19,293 nt of DNA, from positions 1 through 19,293 of the forward strand of contig JBQLZO010000058.1 of assembly GCA_052168315.1 (NCBI GenBank), written 5' to 3'. A program made the position numbers and the translations under genes. This DNA is from JBQLZO01 sp052168315. Lineage in GTDB: Bacteria > Planctomycetota > Phycisphaerae > Phycisphaerales > UBA1924. The notes beneath the pieces are model-generated. The model ran no database searches. It saw only the letters and a list, made by a program, of their open reading frames with translations, and was not told where the DNA came from. How positions within the stretch are numbered: position 1 is the stretch's first letter; each line of letters starts with the position of its first letter. Shown here one piece after another: positions 7,609 to 15,352 of this stretch.

Positions 7609-7621
7609 GGAGCCCCGCCTC

Positions 7622-9307
7622 ATGACCGAAGATCAGAGCCGCACGCCGTTCGTCCTCATCACCCATGGCAAGAACTACTCCAACATCGTCTCCAGCCTCT
7701 TCGCGTTCATCGACGCACCGGACATGTTCTGCAACGGCACGGGCATCATCGCACCGGAAGCGCGCCCGAACTGCCTCGTCTCCTGCTCCAGATCGCTCGG
7801 CGACTTCGGTTTCAGCCTCGTCTACGGCGAGGCCGACCCGGCGACCGTGAAGAAGATGAAAGCCTTGAAAAAGTCCGGGCAGCTCCTGCGAGCGATCAAA
7901 CGCGCCCGCCGCGAACTGCAGCCCACACACCACGACGCTTCCGACCAGGGCGACACCGGCACGCCCGCGGCCGAACTCGAGTGCGAGTTCTACTCGGGTG
8001 ATGGCGTCCTCGATGTGCTCCTGAACAACAACGGGTATCTCCCGCTCTACATCAAGATCGACTGCCGCAGAACAACGGAAGAGACATCCGCGATCATCAG
8101 GGCGATCCAGTTGGCCGGGTTCGCCATCGTGCAGTACGAACTCATCCGGTGCGACGATGTCCACGCCGCCGAACCCGATGGACCGACCAAGGTCCGGCTG
8201 AGCCACCATCTGAAATGCTACGCACCCGCGCCGGTCATCGAGCGGTACGCCGGAAGGAGCTACCAGGCCGACGAGCTCTCCTCCTGCGCGATCTTCGAGG
8301 GCGTCGAGTGGGCGTCGATCGACGCCGTCCAGTTCTCACAGGAGCCGATCGACACGGACACGATGCTCCCCATCCTCGTCCAGGACGACGAACTGATCTC
8401 CGGCGAGAACTCCAAGTTCTGCTATGTCATCGTCACCGGCGGCGGCCAGCACGGCGAGTCCTGGAAGCCACTCCCGCCCATCATCGACTGGATCAGGACC
8501 ACCGTGCAGCGCGACGATGAGCGGGGCCAGCCCGCCACCCCGAGGCTCGCGCGTATCTCGTACAGATCCATCGGCGGCCAGTTCGTCGGCATCTTCGTCC
8601 TCATCGACAACACCGGCAACAGGTGCGCTGCGCTCGAGCAGGACAAGGCCGCGTTCATCGAGCGGAACTCGTTCGACTCGCGCCAGGACAAGCACGGCGG
8701 CATCCGCCACATCGCCATCTACGGGTCCGAGCGACGCCCCGACCACTATCGCCGCTCGTGGCAGGTCTGCCGCCTCTCGCTCACCACCAGGAACCGCGAA
8801 GGAACCATCGCCGCGCTGACGAACCACTGGGCAGGCACATGGAACTACGCCGGCGCGTTCTGCGACATCATCGAACACGACGGGATCATCGAGATGCCCC
8901 CGCCCCAGAAGCCCGGCAAGCGGAAGGGCAAGCCGCAGGACCCGAACTTCAGGCACAGCTACACGATCGTGGTCAACCCCTCGAGCGACGCCGCGATCCG
9001 CTGGCTGAACGAGCGCAATTCCAACTCCAGCGCCGCCGAGATCTGCTACGAGTCCTTCCGCAGGATGACCGAGACCTTCATAAAGCTCCGCTTCGAGACC
9101 GTTGCCCGCAGGCGTCCCGGCAGAAGGCCCGGCAGGCAGCCAGACTGGTCCTATGCGTACGCCGGCGATGATCTTGAAGCGCTCGAGGCGCACTTCCGGA
9201 GACGCAAACTCCACACGGAGATCGTGACCTCCTGGAAGATCACGCCGCGCGGGCCCGATGAGTCACCCGCGCCCTCCAAGAGCCCCACCGAGTCCTCGAA
9301 GGACTGA
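7622..9307 (+). CDS. Protein of unknown function with possible ACT-like repeats
   Basis: A 561-residue protein that I cannot place in a named family. No signal peptide or membrane segment is visible, so it is probably cytoplasmic. Several segments alternate beta-helix-beta in the style of small ligand-binding alpha/beta (ACT-like) domains: residues 9-60, 143-175 (IKIDCRRTTEETSAIIRAIQ then AGFAIVQYELI), about 310-345, and 380-418 (LSLTTRNREGTIAALTNHWA then FCDII). The 380-418 segment looks most like the 'R-x-G-x-L-A-x-L' start of an ACT domain. A basic RRRPGRRPGRQ patch is near 500, and the C-terminal tail is Ser/Pro-rich. ATG at 7622 is chosen because GGAG lies nine bases upstream. An in-frame ATG at 7523 would translate the C-run repeats into a proline-rich leader. 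It is monocistronic, with a strong terminator 47 bp after its stop. Confidence 0.8.
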   Translation: MTEDQSRTPFVLITHGKNYSNIVSSLFAFIDAPDMFCNGTGIIAPEARPNCLVSCSRSLGDFGFSLVYGEADPATVKKMKALKKSGQLLRAIKRARRELQPTHHDASDQGDTGTPAAELECEFYSGDGVLDVLLNNNGYLPLYIKIDCRRTTEETSAIIRAIQLAGFAIVQYELIRCDDVHAAEPDGPTKVRLSHHLKCYAPAPVIERYAGRSYQADELSSCAIFEGVEWASIDAVQFSQEPIDTDTMLPILVQDDELISGENSKFCYVIVTGGGQHGESWKPLPPIIDWIRTTVQRDDERGQPATPRLARISYRSIGGQFVGIFVLIDNTGNRCAALEQDKAAFIERNSFDSRQDKHGGIRHIAIYGSERRPDHYRRSWQVCRLSLTTRNREGTIAALTNHWAGTWNYAGAFCDIIEHDGIIEMPPPQKPGKRKGKPQDPNFRHSYTIVVNPSSDAAIRWLNERNSNSSAAEICYESFRRMTETFIKLRFETVARRRPGRRPGRQPDWSYAYAGDDLEALEAHFRRRKLHTEIVTSWKITPRGPDESPAPSKSPTESSKD

Positions 9308-9353
9308 ACTCGCACCACGACCGCAGCCCCGGTTCACCAACCCCAAAAATGCA

Positions 9354-9400
9354 GCCTCGGCGGGCGCGTCCTGTGCGTCGCGCCCGCCGAGGCTTTCTCC
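9354..9400 (+). terminator. Strong intrinsic terminator after the 7622 gene
   Basis: A perfect 15-bp G+C-rich stem pairs 9354-9368 with 9379-9393 around a 10-nt loop, followed by TTTCTCC. It begins 47 bp after the stop codon. The opposite strand has TTTTTGGGG beyond the hairpin, so it may also act in reverse. Confidence 0.85.
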
Positions 9401-9833
9401 GTGCCGTTGCGGCACGCGCGGTGGTGTGCTCAGTCTGTGTTCCTGAATCACGCCGTGTGGCAGTCTGTTCCCCGCGCCCCATCAGCCGGTCCCGACCCCC
9501 CCGACACCCAGTCAGGCGTCCCCGAAAGGGCCAGCAGGCGGCGGAACCAGGAACAACCGCGTGCTGGCCGTGCTCGTGTGCCTTCCTGCCCGGTGCCTCT
9601 CTCTCTCAAAGAGCACCGAAAGCTTCTCGCCACCCGCGGGGGCCGGGGAGAGGTGGGGATCAGCTGACCTGCCCACTTGGCCAGCACGAACCCCACCTCC
9701 CTCCGGTCCCCGCGGACGGGTCCGCCTCGAATGCGACGGACACACGATCCACTCAAACATACGCTATGCCAGTTCCAACTGTTGCTCGCTGAATTCAAAA
9801 ATCCGCACTACACAACGACTTACGGCCAAAAAC

Positions 9834-9895
9834 AGCGATATTCAATAATTTGAAGTGCGAAATACCGTCGTTTAGCCGAATTCTGCGATATTTCG
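9834..9895. promoter_or_regulatory. A+T-rich segment with repeated GCGATATT and an inverted repeat
   Basis: GCGATATT occurs near 9834-9841 and again at about 9885-9892. The second copy forms part of an inverted repeat, CGAAATA (9858-9864) with TATTTCG (9889-9895). The cluster sits upstream of the sigma-54 activator gene, so it could be a self-regulatory site. No -24/-12 promoter (GG...GC) was recognised. Confidence 0.3.
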
Positions 9896-10015
9896 TTGAA
9901 ATCCTTGGCACCACCACGCGCCGTACCCCACAATCAACCACCGCCCGTTCCCCGCACCAGCACCCAATTCCTCCCAGGCCCACACCCTTCTCGCTCCCCC
10001 CCGGCCCCAACCCGC

Positions 10016-11716
10016 ATGCCCACCAACGACCCCACGCCCCACATCGACCCGCAACGACCCGCCCGCAACCCCTGGGCCCCGCTCACCGTCCAATCCCTCT
10101 TCGAACGACTCCCCTACGCCGTCCTCGCGCTCGATCGCCGCTGGCTCATCACTGCGGCCTCGCCGCGCGCCCTGGCCTTCCTCACCTCCGACCGATCGCT
10201 TCATCCCGCCAACCCCATCCCCACGGGCGCTGCCCACACCGGCTCCGACGCCGCGGCCCTCATCAACACCCCACTCGACCGCTGCCTCGCGCCCGATGCT
10301 CGGTCCTCGGCCACCGGATCCGTCGCCGCGCGGCTCGCCGAGGCCATCGACCGCCGCCAGGGGCTCCGGCTCCGAACCCTCGCCAACGCCACCGGGCGAT
10401 CCATCGACCTCATCATCACCGACACCGAGGCCGCCCGGCACGCCGCCCCCCCCAACGCCCAACCCACCTCCCAAGCCAACAACGAACCCATCCTCATCAC
10501 CCTCTTCGACGCCACCGAACGCGCCGCCCTCGAGTCCGAACTCGACCACCTCCGCCGGCAGCTCGCCGATGCCGAGCGCCAGCGCTCCACATTCGATGCC
10601 CTCCGCGAACAGCTCAGCGCCGCCGCCGAGCCGCCCACGATCGTCGGATCGTCGCGACCCATCCTCACGATGCTCGACGACATCAGCGCCTCGGCCCCCA
10701 CCAGCTCCACCGTCCTCATCCTCGGCGAGACCGGCACCGGCAAGGAACTCGTCGCACGCGCGGTCCACGCCGCATCCCCGCGCGCCGCCCGCGCGCTCGT
10801 CGCCGTCAACTGCGCGGCACTCCCCGAATCGCTGCTCGAATCGGAGCTGTTCGGTCACGAACGCGGCGCTTTCACCGGCGCCGACCGGCGGCGCATCGGC
10901 AAATTCGAGCTCGCTGACTCCGGAACCCTCTTCCTCGATGAGATCGGCGAACTCTCGCTCCCCGCACAGGCCAAGCTTCTCAGGGTGCTCCAGGAGGGCG
11001 CCTTCGAGCGCGTCGGCGGCGCGGAGACCATCCGCGTCGATGTCCGCGTCGTCGCCGCCACCCACCGCGACCTCGTCGAACTCGTCAGGAAGGGGCGATT
11101 CCGCGAGGACCTGTTCTATCGGCTCAATGTCTTCCGCATCGCCGTCCCGCCGCTCCGTGATCGCAAGGATGACATCAAGCAGCTCGCCGAGCACCTGCAC
11201 CGCAAGCACGCGGGCGAAATGGGCCGATCGCCCCTCCCCATCAATGAGCGATCGATCCGCAGGCTCCTCGCGTACAACTGGCCCGGCAATGTCCGCGAAC
11301 TCGACAACGCCATCGAGCGCGCCACACTCCTCGCCTTCGCCACCAAGAACGACAGCGCCCCCATCGCCGCCCGCGCCCTTGACATCGAACTCCCCGAAGG
11401 CGCTTCCCGCACCGTCAACGCCGCATCCAACGACCCGCTCGACCCCACGCGCCCGGGGGCCCGGAACAACACCGCCAACGCCAGCGCCCGCGCGAACTCC
11501 GAACCGGCCGGACGAGATGTCCTGCTCGACCTCACCCTCGACCAGCTCCAGAGGCTCCAGATCGTCCACGCCCTCGAACGATCCAACCACCGCGTGTTCG
11601 GCCCCGCCGGCGCGGCCGAACAGCTCGGGATCAAGCCCCAGACGCTCCTCTCACGCATGGACAAGCTCGGGATCCCACGCCCCCGCGCCGCCCGGGGCGG
11701 CAAGACTCGACGCTGA
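10016..11716 (+). CDS. Sigma-54-dependent transcriptional activator, PAS-AAA+-Fis type
   Basis: A 566-residue enhancer-binding protein that would drive sigma-54 promoters by ATP hydrolysis. Residues about 20-165 form a PAS-like sensor (LFERLPYAVLALDRRWLITA), followed by a coiled-coil linker (about 165-205, LESELDHLRRQLADAERQR). The AAA+ domain has Walker A GETGTGKE (237-244), the sigma-54 contact loop GAFTGA (284-289), Walker B-like GTLFLDEIGEL, and the sensor stretch FREDLFYRLNVF. A Fis-type helix-turn-helix lies at about 533-553 (AAEQLGIKPQTLLSRMDKLG). There is no response-regulator receiver domain, so it probably senses a ligand or redox state directly, in the manner of the FhlA/NorR group. 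ATG at 10016 is preferred. A TTG at 9896 would add a 40-residue Pro-rich leader, and neither start has a clear ribosome binding site. Confidence 0.92.
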   Translation: MPTNDPTPHIDPQRPARNPWAPLTVQSLFERLPYAVLALDRRWLITAASPRALAFLTSDRSLHPANPIPTGAAHTGSDAAALINTPLDRCLAPDARSSATGSVAARLAEAIDRRQGLRLRTLANATGRSIDLIITDTEAARHAAPPNAQPTSQANNEPILITLFDATERAALESELDHLRRQLADAERQRSTFDALREQLSAAAEPPTIVGSSRPILTMLDDISASAPTSSTVLILGETGTGKELVARAVHAASPRAARALVAVNCAALPESLLESELFGHERGAFTGADRRRIGKFELADSGTLFLDEIGELSLPAQAKLLRVLQEGAFERVGGAETIRVDVRVVAATHRDLVELVRKGRFREDLFYRLNVFRIAVPPLRDRKDDIKQLAEHLHRKHAGEMGRSPLPINERSIRRLLAYNWPGNVRELDNAIERATLLAFATKNDSAPIAARALDIELPEGASRTVNAASNDPLDPTRPGARNNTANASARANSEPAGRDVLLDLTLDQLQRLQIVHALERSNHRVFGPAGAAEQLGIKPQTLLSRMDKLGIPRPRAARGGKTRR

Positions 11717-12083
11717 TCCCACGCCCCGCCCCTCGCTCCCTCGCGCCGCCACGCCTCCAGCGCTGAGCAAAAGCACCCAAACTTCAAAACAAACAACGGC
11801 CGCCTCTCCTCGGGGCGGCCGTCGACCGTGGGGTCAGGAGCATCAAGGCATCGCCGACCCGCGTGTAGGCCTCAAGATGCCCGGTTCTCCGGGACATGTC
11901 AACGCCATTCGCCGCCCAATTGGGGAAACACACCCACATTTCTTGCTTCCCGGACCCCCGTTCAGGGCACCCCCACGCGGCGCGCCCGAATCCGCCTCCG
12001 CCCACGCCCCACCCGGTACGATCGCCAGAGCACCCATCTCAAGGGCATCAACCAACCAACCACCAGCCACACGGAGCCATCGC
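11717..12083. other. Spacer between the activator gene and the VKOR-DsbA gene
   Basis: A 367-bp stretch with the hairpin at 11796-11822 and, beyond it, a structured-looking segment to about 11902. On the minus strand that segment has a perfect TTGACA at 11897-11902. A TACGAT at 12017-12022 could be a -10 box for the downstream gene, but I cannot pair it with a -35. No protein-like small frame is evident. Confidence 0.4.
11796..11822 (-). terminator. 9-bp perfect hairpin with T-rich tail on the minus strand
   Basis: ACGGCCGCC (11796-11804) pairs perfectly with GGCGGCCGT (11814-11822) across 9 nt. Read on the minus strand it is followed by TTGTTTGTTTTG, a proper U-tract. On the plus strand no T-run follows. 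It lies 80 bp after the activator gene. It may terminate that gene without a U-tract, or end an unseen minus-strand transcript. Confidence 0.55.
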
Positions 12084-14225
12084 GTGCCCAAAGGAAACCG
12101 CAAGAACAGGCCAAGCAACCCCGCCGCGCGACGCACATCCAGCGCCAACAAGCCCGCCGGGGCATCCAGCCCGCCGACCAGGCCCACCGCCCCCGTCGAG
12201 CACCCCGCGCCCTCCCCGCACTCGTTCATCATTGGGCTCATCGGCGTCGGCGCAGCCCTGGTCTTCTCCATCCTCCTCTCCGTCCAGTCCATCGCCGGAA
12301 CCACCCTCCCCGGGTGCGGCCCCAAGTCCGCCTGTGCCGCGGCCACCTCCAGCGCCTTCGGGAAGCTCCCGCTCATCGGCTGGCCCGTCTCCCACCTCGG
12401 CACCGCCTACTTCCTCGCCACGCTCTGCCTGTGGATCACCACCCTCAAGCGCATGCCCGGATCCATCACATGGCTCATCCGCGCCGGCGCGGCCGTCTCG
12501 GCCTTCTACATCGTCGTCATCCTCACCAATCCGGACTACGCCTGCCCCTACTGCCTCGCCGCGCACGCCGGCAACTTCATCCTGCTCATCGCCGCCGAAT
12601 GGCGACGCATCGCCGCCCGCGCCCAGCCCACAGATCCCAAGGCCACGCCGAAGCTCGCCGGGCTCTGGGGCGCCGGCTTCGTCGCCGCCACCCTCGCGCT
12701 CGTCATCGCCTCCGGCGTCGTCCAGCGCAACTTCGAATCCGACCAGGAGGAAGAGCGACTCGCCTCCACCGAGCAGCTCACCCAGCGCATCGCCGAACAG
12801 GCCGAGCAGGCCCGCCAGCGCAACGAGGCCAGCAACACCGCCAACACCACCAGCACCGATCCAGACGCCACCCCGAATACAGCCCCCGGCACAGACCCGG
12901 ACGCCGAATCCCCAACCAACAACACCACCACGAACAACAACACCAACCCCGCCCCCGCCCCGCCCACCATCGCCTTCCGCGGCTCCAGCTACGGCCCGGA
13001 CAACCCCTTCGTCGGACGCTACATCAAGGGCCCCGACGAAGCTCCGGTCCGCATCGTCGTCTTCTCAGGATTCCAGTGCCCGGACTGCAAGACCATCGAC
13101 GCAGACATCATGCGCATGTTCGAGCAGTACCCCGGTCAGATCGCCTACTCGCACAAGCAGTTCCCGTTCAACATCGAGTGCAACCCCTACACGCCCCGCA
13201 CCCTCCACGACAACGCCTGCTGGGCCGCACGCGTCGCCGAGATCGCCGGCATGATCGGCGGCGATGAGGCCTTCTACAAAATGCACGACTGGCTCTACGA
13301 GGTCGACGGCCGCTTCATCTCCACCCAGGACCTCCAGAAGGGCGTCGCCGCCGCGGGGCTCCAATGGTCCGATTTCTCCGCCATCCTTAACGATCCGCAG
13401 CAGATGGAGATCGTCAACCAGCGCATCGCAGAGGATGTCGATGAAGGCGTCGCCCTCGGGCTCAGCCTCACACCCATGGTCTTCATCAACGGCGTCGAGA
13501 TGCGCGGCATCCGCGCCCGCAACGCCATCGCCAACACCGTCGCCGCCGCCATCCGCGCCGACCCGCCCGCGCTCGGGTTCGACGCCGACACCCCCATCCC
13601 CGCCACCGAGCGCGCCATCGAACTCTTCCTCGAAGACATGCCCCAGCAGATCCCCGCCTCCGCGCACCAGTTCGCCTCCGGCCCGCTCGTGCCCAACATC
13701 GACATCCAGATCTGGGGCTCGCACGCACGCGAAGATTTCCGAGAGGCCCTCGCGCAGATCCAGTCCGTCGCCGAGCGGCGCGGCGACATCAGCATCACCC
13801 TCCGCCACTACCCGCTCGACCCGGCCTGCAACCCGCACATGAGCGGCGGCCCGCCCAACGACGAGTGCGAGATCGCACGGCTCCTCGACGCCGTCGGCAT
13901 CGTCGCCGGCGCCGAGGCGCACTGGCGACTGGCCGACTGGCTCATGGCCAACGCCGAGCGCTACACCCTCGAGACCGCGCTGGCGCACCTCCGCTCCAGC
14001 GACATCGACACCGACGCCGTCATCGAGGCCATGAACCAGCCGCAGCGCACCGCCGACATCCAGCGCGACATCCAGACCCTCCGCTCCAACATGCGCATGC
14101 CCGGAGTGCCGGCCATCTTCATCAACGGGCGGCACGCGACCAACTGGCGCGGCGGGCAGCGCGAACCCATCCTCGATGCCCTCATCGAGGCCGCCGCCAA
14201 CGCCGGCCCCATGCCCCCGCGCTGA
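12084..14225 (+). CDS. VKOR-DsbA fusion, membrane disulfide-bond oxidase
   Basis: A 713-residue fusion that would make disulfides in envelope proteins: the VKOR part reoxidises the linked thioredoxin-like part and passes electrons to quinone. Five hydrophobic segments lie in residues about 47-230. VKOR cysteines are C78 and C84 (CGPKSAC), and the active pair is C154/C157 (CPYC). A Gln/Glu-rich helix and an Asn/Thr/Pro-rich linker follow. The first DsbA-like domain has CPDC (C332, C335) and a cis-proline at P464 (LTPMVFINGVEM). A second thioredoxin-like domain (about 545-700) keeps the cis-proline segment PGVPAIFINGR (P676) but lacks CXXC at its first strand (IQIWGSHARED). The start is GTG at 12084, with GGAG eight bases upstream. 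A long in-frame reading extension upstream is the shadow of the activator gene. C-run repeats begin right after the stop. Confidence 0.93.
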   Translation: MPKGNRKNRPSNPAARRTSSANKPAGASSPPTRPTAPVEHPAPSPHSFIIGLIGVGAALVFSILLSVQSIAGTTLPGCGPKSACAAATSSAFGKLPLIGWPVSHLGTAYFLATLCLWITTLKRMPGSITWLIRAGAAVSAFYIVVILTNPDYACPYCLAAHAGNFILLIAAEWRRIAARAQPTDPKATPKLAGLWGAGFVAATLALVIASGVVQRNFESDQEEERLASTEQLTQRIAEQAEQARQRNEASNTANTTSTDPDATPNTAPGTDPDAESPTNNTTTNNNTNPAPAPPTIAFRGSSYGPDNPFVGRYIKGPDEAPVRIVVFSGFQCPDCKTIDADIMRMFEQYPGQIAYSHKQFPFNIECNPYTPRTLHDNACWAARVAEIAGMIGGDEAFYKMHDWLYEVDGRFISTQDLQKGVAAAGLQWSDFSAILNDPQQMEIVNQRIAEDVDEGVALGLSLTPMVFINGVEMRGIRARNAIANTVAAAIRADPPALGFDADTPIPATERAIELFLEDMPQQIPASAHQFASGPLVPNIDIQIWGSHAREDFREALAQIQSVAERRGDISITLRHYPLDPACNPHMSGGPPNDECEIARLLDAVGIVAGAEAHWRLADWLMANAERYTLETALAHLRSSDIDTDAVIEAMNQPQRTADIQRDIQTLRSNMRMPGVPAIFINGRHATNWRGGQREPILDALIEAAANAGPMPPR

Positions 14226-14268
14226 CCCCCCCAACCCCCCCAACCCCTGCCAATCCCCCCCAGGCCCC
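14226..14268. repeat. C-run array starting directly after the VKOR-DsbA stop
   Basis: C runs of 7, 7, 4, 7 and 4 are separated by AA, AA, TGCCAAT and AGG. The first C follows the TGA with no gap. The minus strand satisfies a G-quadruplex pattern. Confidence 0.75.
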
Positions 14269-14320
14269 ACCACGAAGTCCGCCGTACGCAAGATCCACAA
14301 CCCCATCACAAGGCGATCCC

Positions 14321-15235
14321 ATGGCACCCCTCCTCACCCGGTTCCTGACACCTCTCGCCGCGTGCGCCATCCTCGCCACCATGCCCGGCATGGCGCTCGC
14401 CGCCCCGCTCGCCCGGGCCCAGCCCGAACGCCCCGACTCCACCACGACCACCACCCGCCCGAACACCGACACGCTCGTCCGCGGCGAGGCCGAGTACCAG
14501 CACGAAGGCACCACCTACCGCGGCTACCTCGTCTATAACGGCGCGAACCCCGACACCGGCCCGCGCCCCGCCATCATCGTTTTCCACGAGTGGTGGGGGC
14601 TCAACGACTACGCACGCACGCGCGCTGACATGCTCGCCAAACTCGGCTATGTCGCCTTCGCGCCCGACCTCTACGCCCAGCCGCCCACCGATGACCCCGC
14701 CATCGCCGGACAAAGGGCCCGCGCCCTCTACGCCGACCGCGCGCTCTTCCGCGCACGCCTCAACGCCGCCATGGACGCCCTCACCGCGATGACCAAGCTC
14801 GTCGACACCGACAACATCGCCGCCATCGGCTACTGCATGGGCGGCACCGCCGCGCTCGAACTCGCCCGATCCGGCGCGCCCCTCAAGGCCATCGTCAGCT
14901 TCCACGGCGGCCTGGGCACCCCCAACGAACAGGACAACGCCAACATCAAGGCCAAGGTCCTCGTCTGCAACGGCTCGGCCGACCCCCTCGTCCCCTTCGA
15001 AGAACGCCAGGCCTTCATCGAATCCATGAACCGCCACAACATCGATTTCAAGTTCATCGAGTACGCCGGCGCGGTCCACTCATTCACCAACCCCGCCGCC
15101 GGCAAGGGCGCACGCGCCGGCAACCCCGCCTCCCAGCACCACCCCATCGCCGATGAACGCTCATGGAGCGACATGCGCTTATGGCTCGCCGACACCATCG
15201 GCCAACCCCTCCCCGCCGACCCTTCGCTCCCCTGA
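14321..15235 (+). CDS. Secreted dienelactone-hydrolase-family protein
   Basis: A 304-residue alpha/beta-hydrolase of the dienelactone hydrolase family. A signal peptide is evident (MAPLLTRFLTPLAACAILAT, with likely cleavage after ALA or ARA, near residues 26-32), so it acts outside the cytoplasm. The triad is complete: nucleophile C172 in GYCMGG, D221 in GSADPLVPFE and H253 in AVHSFT. The conserved Glu is E90 in FHEWWG. A Thr-rich linker separates the signal from the catalytic domain. The natural substrate cannot be read from the sequence: family members open lactones, but many hydrolyse other esters. The start is ATG at 14321, with AAGGCG five to six bases upstream. It follows the VKOR-DsbA gene by 95 bp on the same strand and may be co-transcribed. 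It ends in a convergent spacer filled by a heptamer repeat. Confidence 0.92.
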   Translation: MAPLLTRFLTPLAACAILATMPGMALAAPLARAQPERPDSTTTTTRPNTDTLVRGEAEYQHEGTTYRGYLVYNGANPDTGPRPAIIVFHEWWGLNDYARTRADMLAKLGYVAFAPDLYAQPPTDDPAIAGQRARALYADRALFRARLNAAMDALTAMTKLVDTDNIAAIGYCMGGTAALELARSGAPLKAIVSFHGGLGTPNEQDNANIKAKVLVCNGSADPLVPFEERQAFIESMNRHNIDFKFIEYAGAVHSFTNPAAGKGARAGNPASQHHPIADERSWSDMRLWLADTIGQPLPADPSLP

Positions 15236-15273
15236 TCCCGACCGCCCGCTCCCTCTCCCTCTTCTGCTCCCAC

Positions 15274-15342
15274 TGGTGCCCGATGCCCGGTGCCTGGTGC
15301 CTTCTTCTCTTCCCTGATGCCCGATGCCTGATCCCTGATGCC
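15274..15342 (-). repeat. Dispersed heptamer element, copy C, between two convergent genes
   Basis: Two blocks of four 7-bp units lie at 15274-15301 and 15315-15342, separated by 13 bases of CT. They are preceded by a CT-rich tract and CAC and followed by TTCTTCTCCC, which touches the stop of the pyrophosphorylase at 15353-15355. The architecture is the same as copy A. It occupies most of the 117-bp gap between the two convergent stops, so it is transcribed from either side unless a terminator lies within it. Confidence 0.88.
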
Positions 15343-15352
15343 TTCTTCTCCC

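Larger units (their letters stand above)
6924..7621. other. 698-bp divergent spacer between metK and the 7622 gene
   Basis: No convincing gene. The metK-proximal half is G+C-rich and contains short hairpins, such as GCACCG/CGGTGC near 7159-7177. The part from about 7200 to 7500 is markedly more A+T-rich and probably holds promoters for one or both genes. It carries an inverted repeat at 7374-7411, and C-run repeats precede the 7622 start. Short open frames here show no protein-like character. Confidence 0.5.
9308..10015. other. 708-bp spacer before the sigma-54 activator
   Basis: Apart from the terminator at 9354-9400 I see no gene. A second small hairpin, GTGCCG-TTG-CGGCAC, is at 9401-9415. 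Another (CGGTGC/GCACCG) pairs 9591-9596 with 9613-9618. From about 9765 to 9900 the sequence becomes A+T-rich, unlike the rest of the window, and likely holds the promoter and operator of the activator gene. Confidence 0.5.

Noticed and set aside
9349..9792. Possible small Arg/Pro-rich gene in the spacer after the terminator
   Set aside because: It begins inside the terminator hairpin, has no ribosome binding site and shows no protein-like pattern.
9872..11590. 572-codon minus-strand open frame opposite the sigma-54 activator
   Set aside because: It is Gly/Glu/Val-rich without motifs. The plus strand has GETGTGKE, GAFTGA and a Fis-type helix-turn-helix.
10296..12083. Apparent N-terminal extension of the VKOR-DsbA gene through the activator gene
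   Set aside because: The extension is Ser/Pro/Arg-rich shadow sequence. A GTG with GGAG at the right distance at 12084 gives the natural start.
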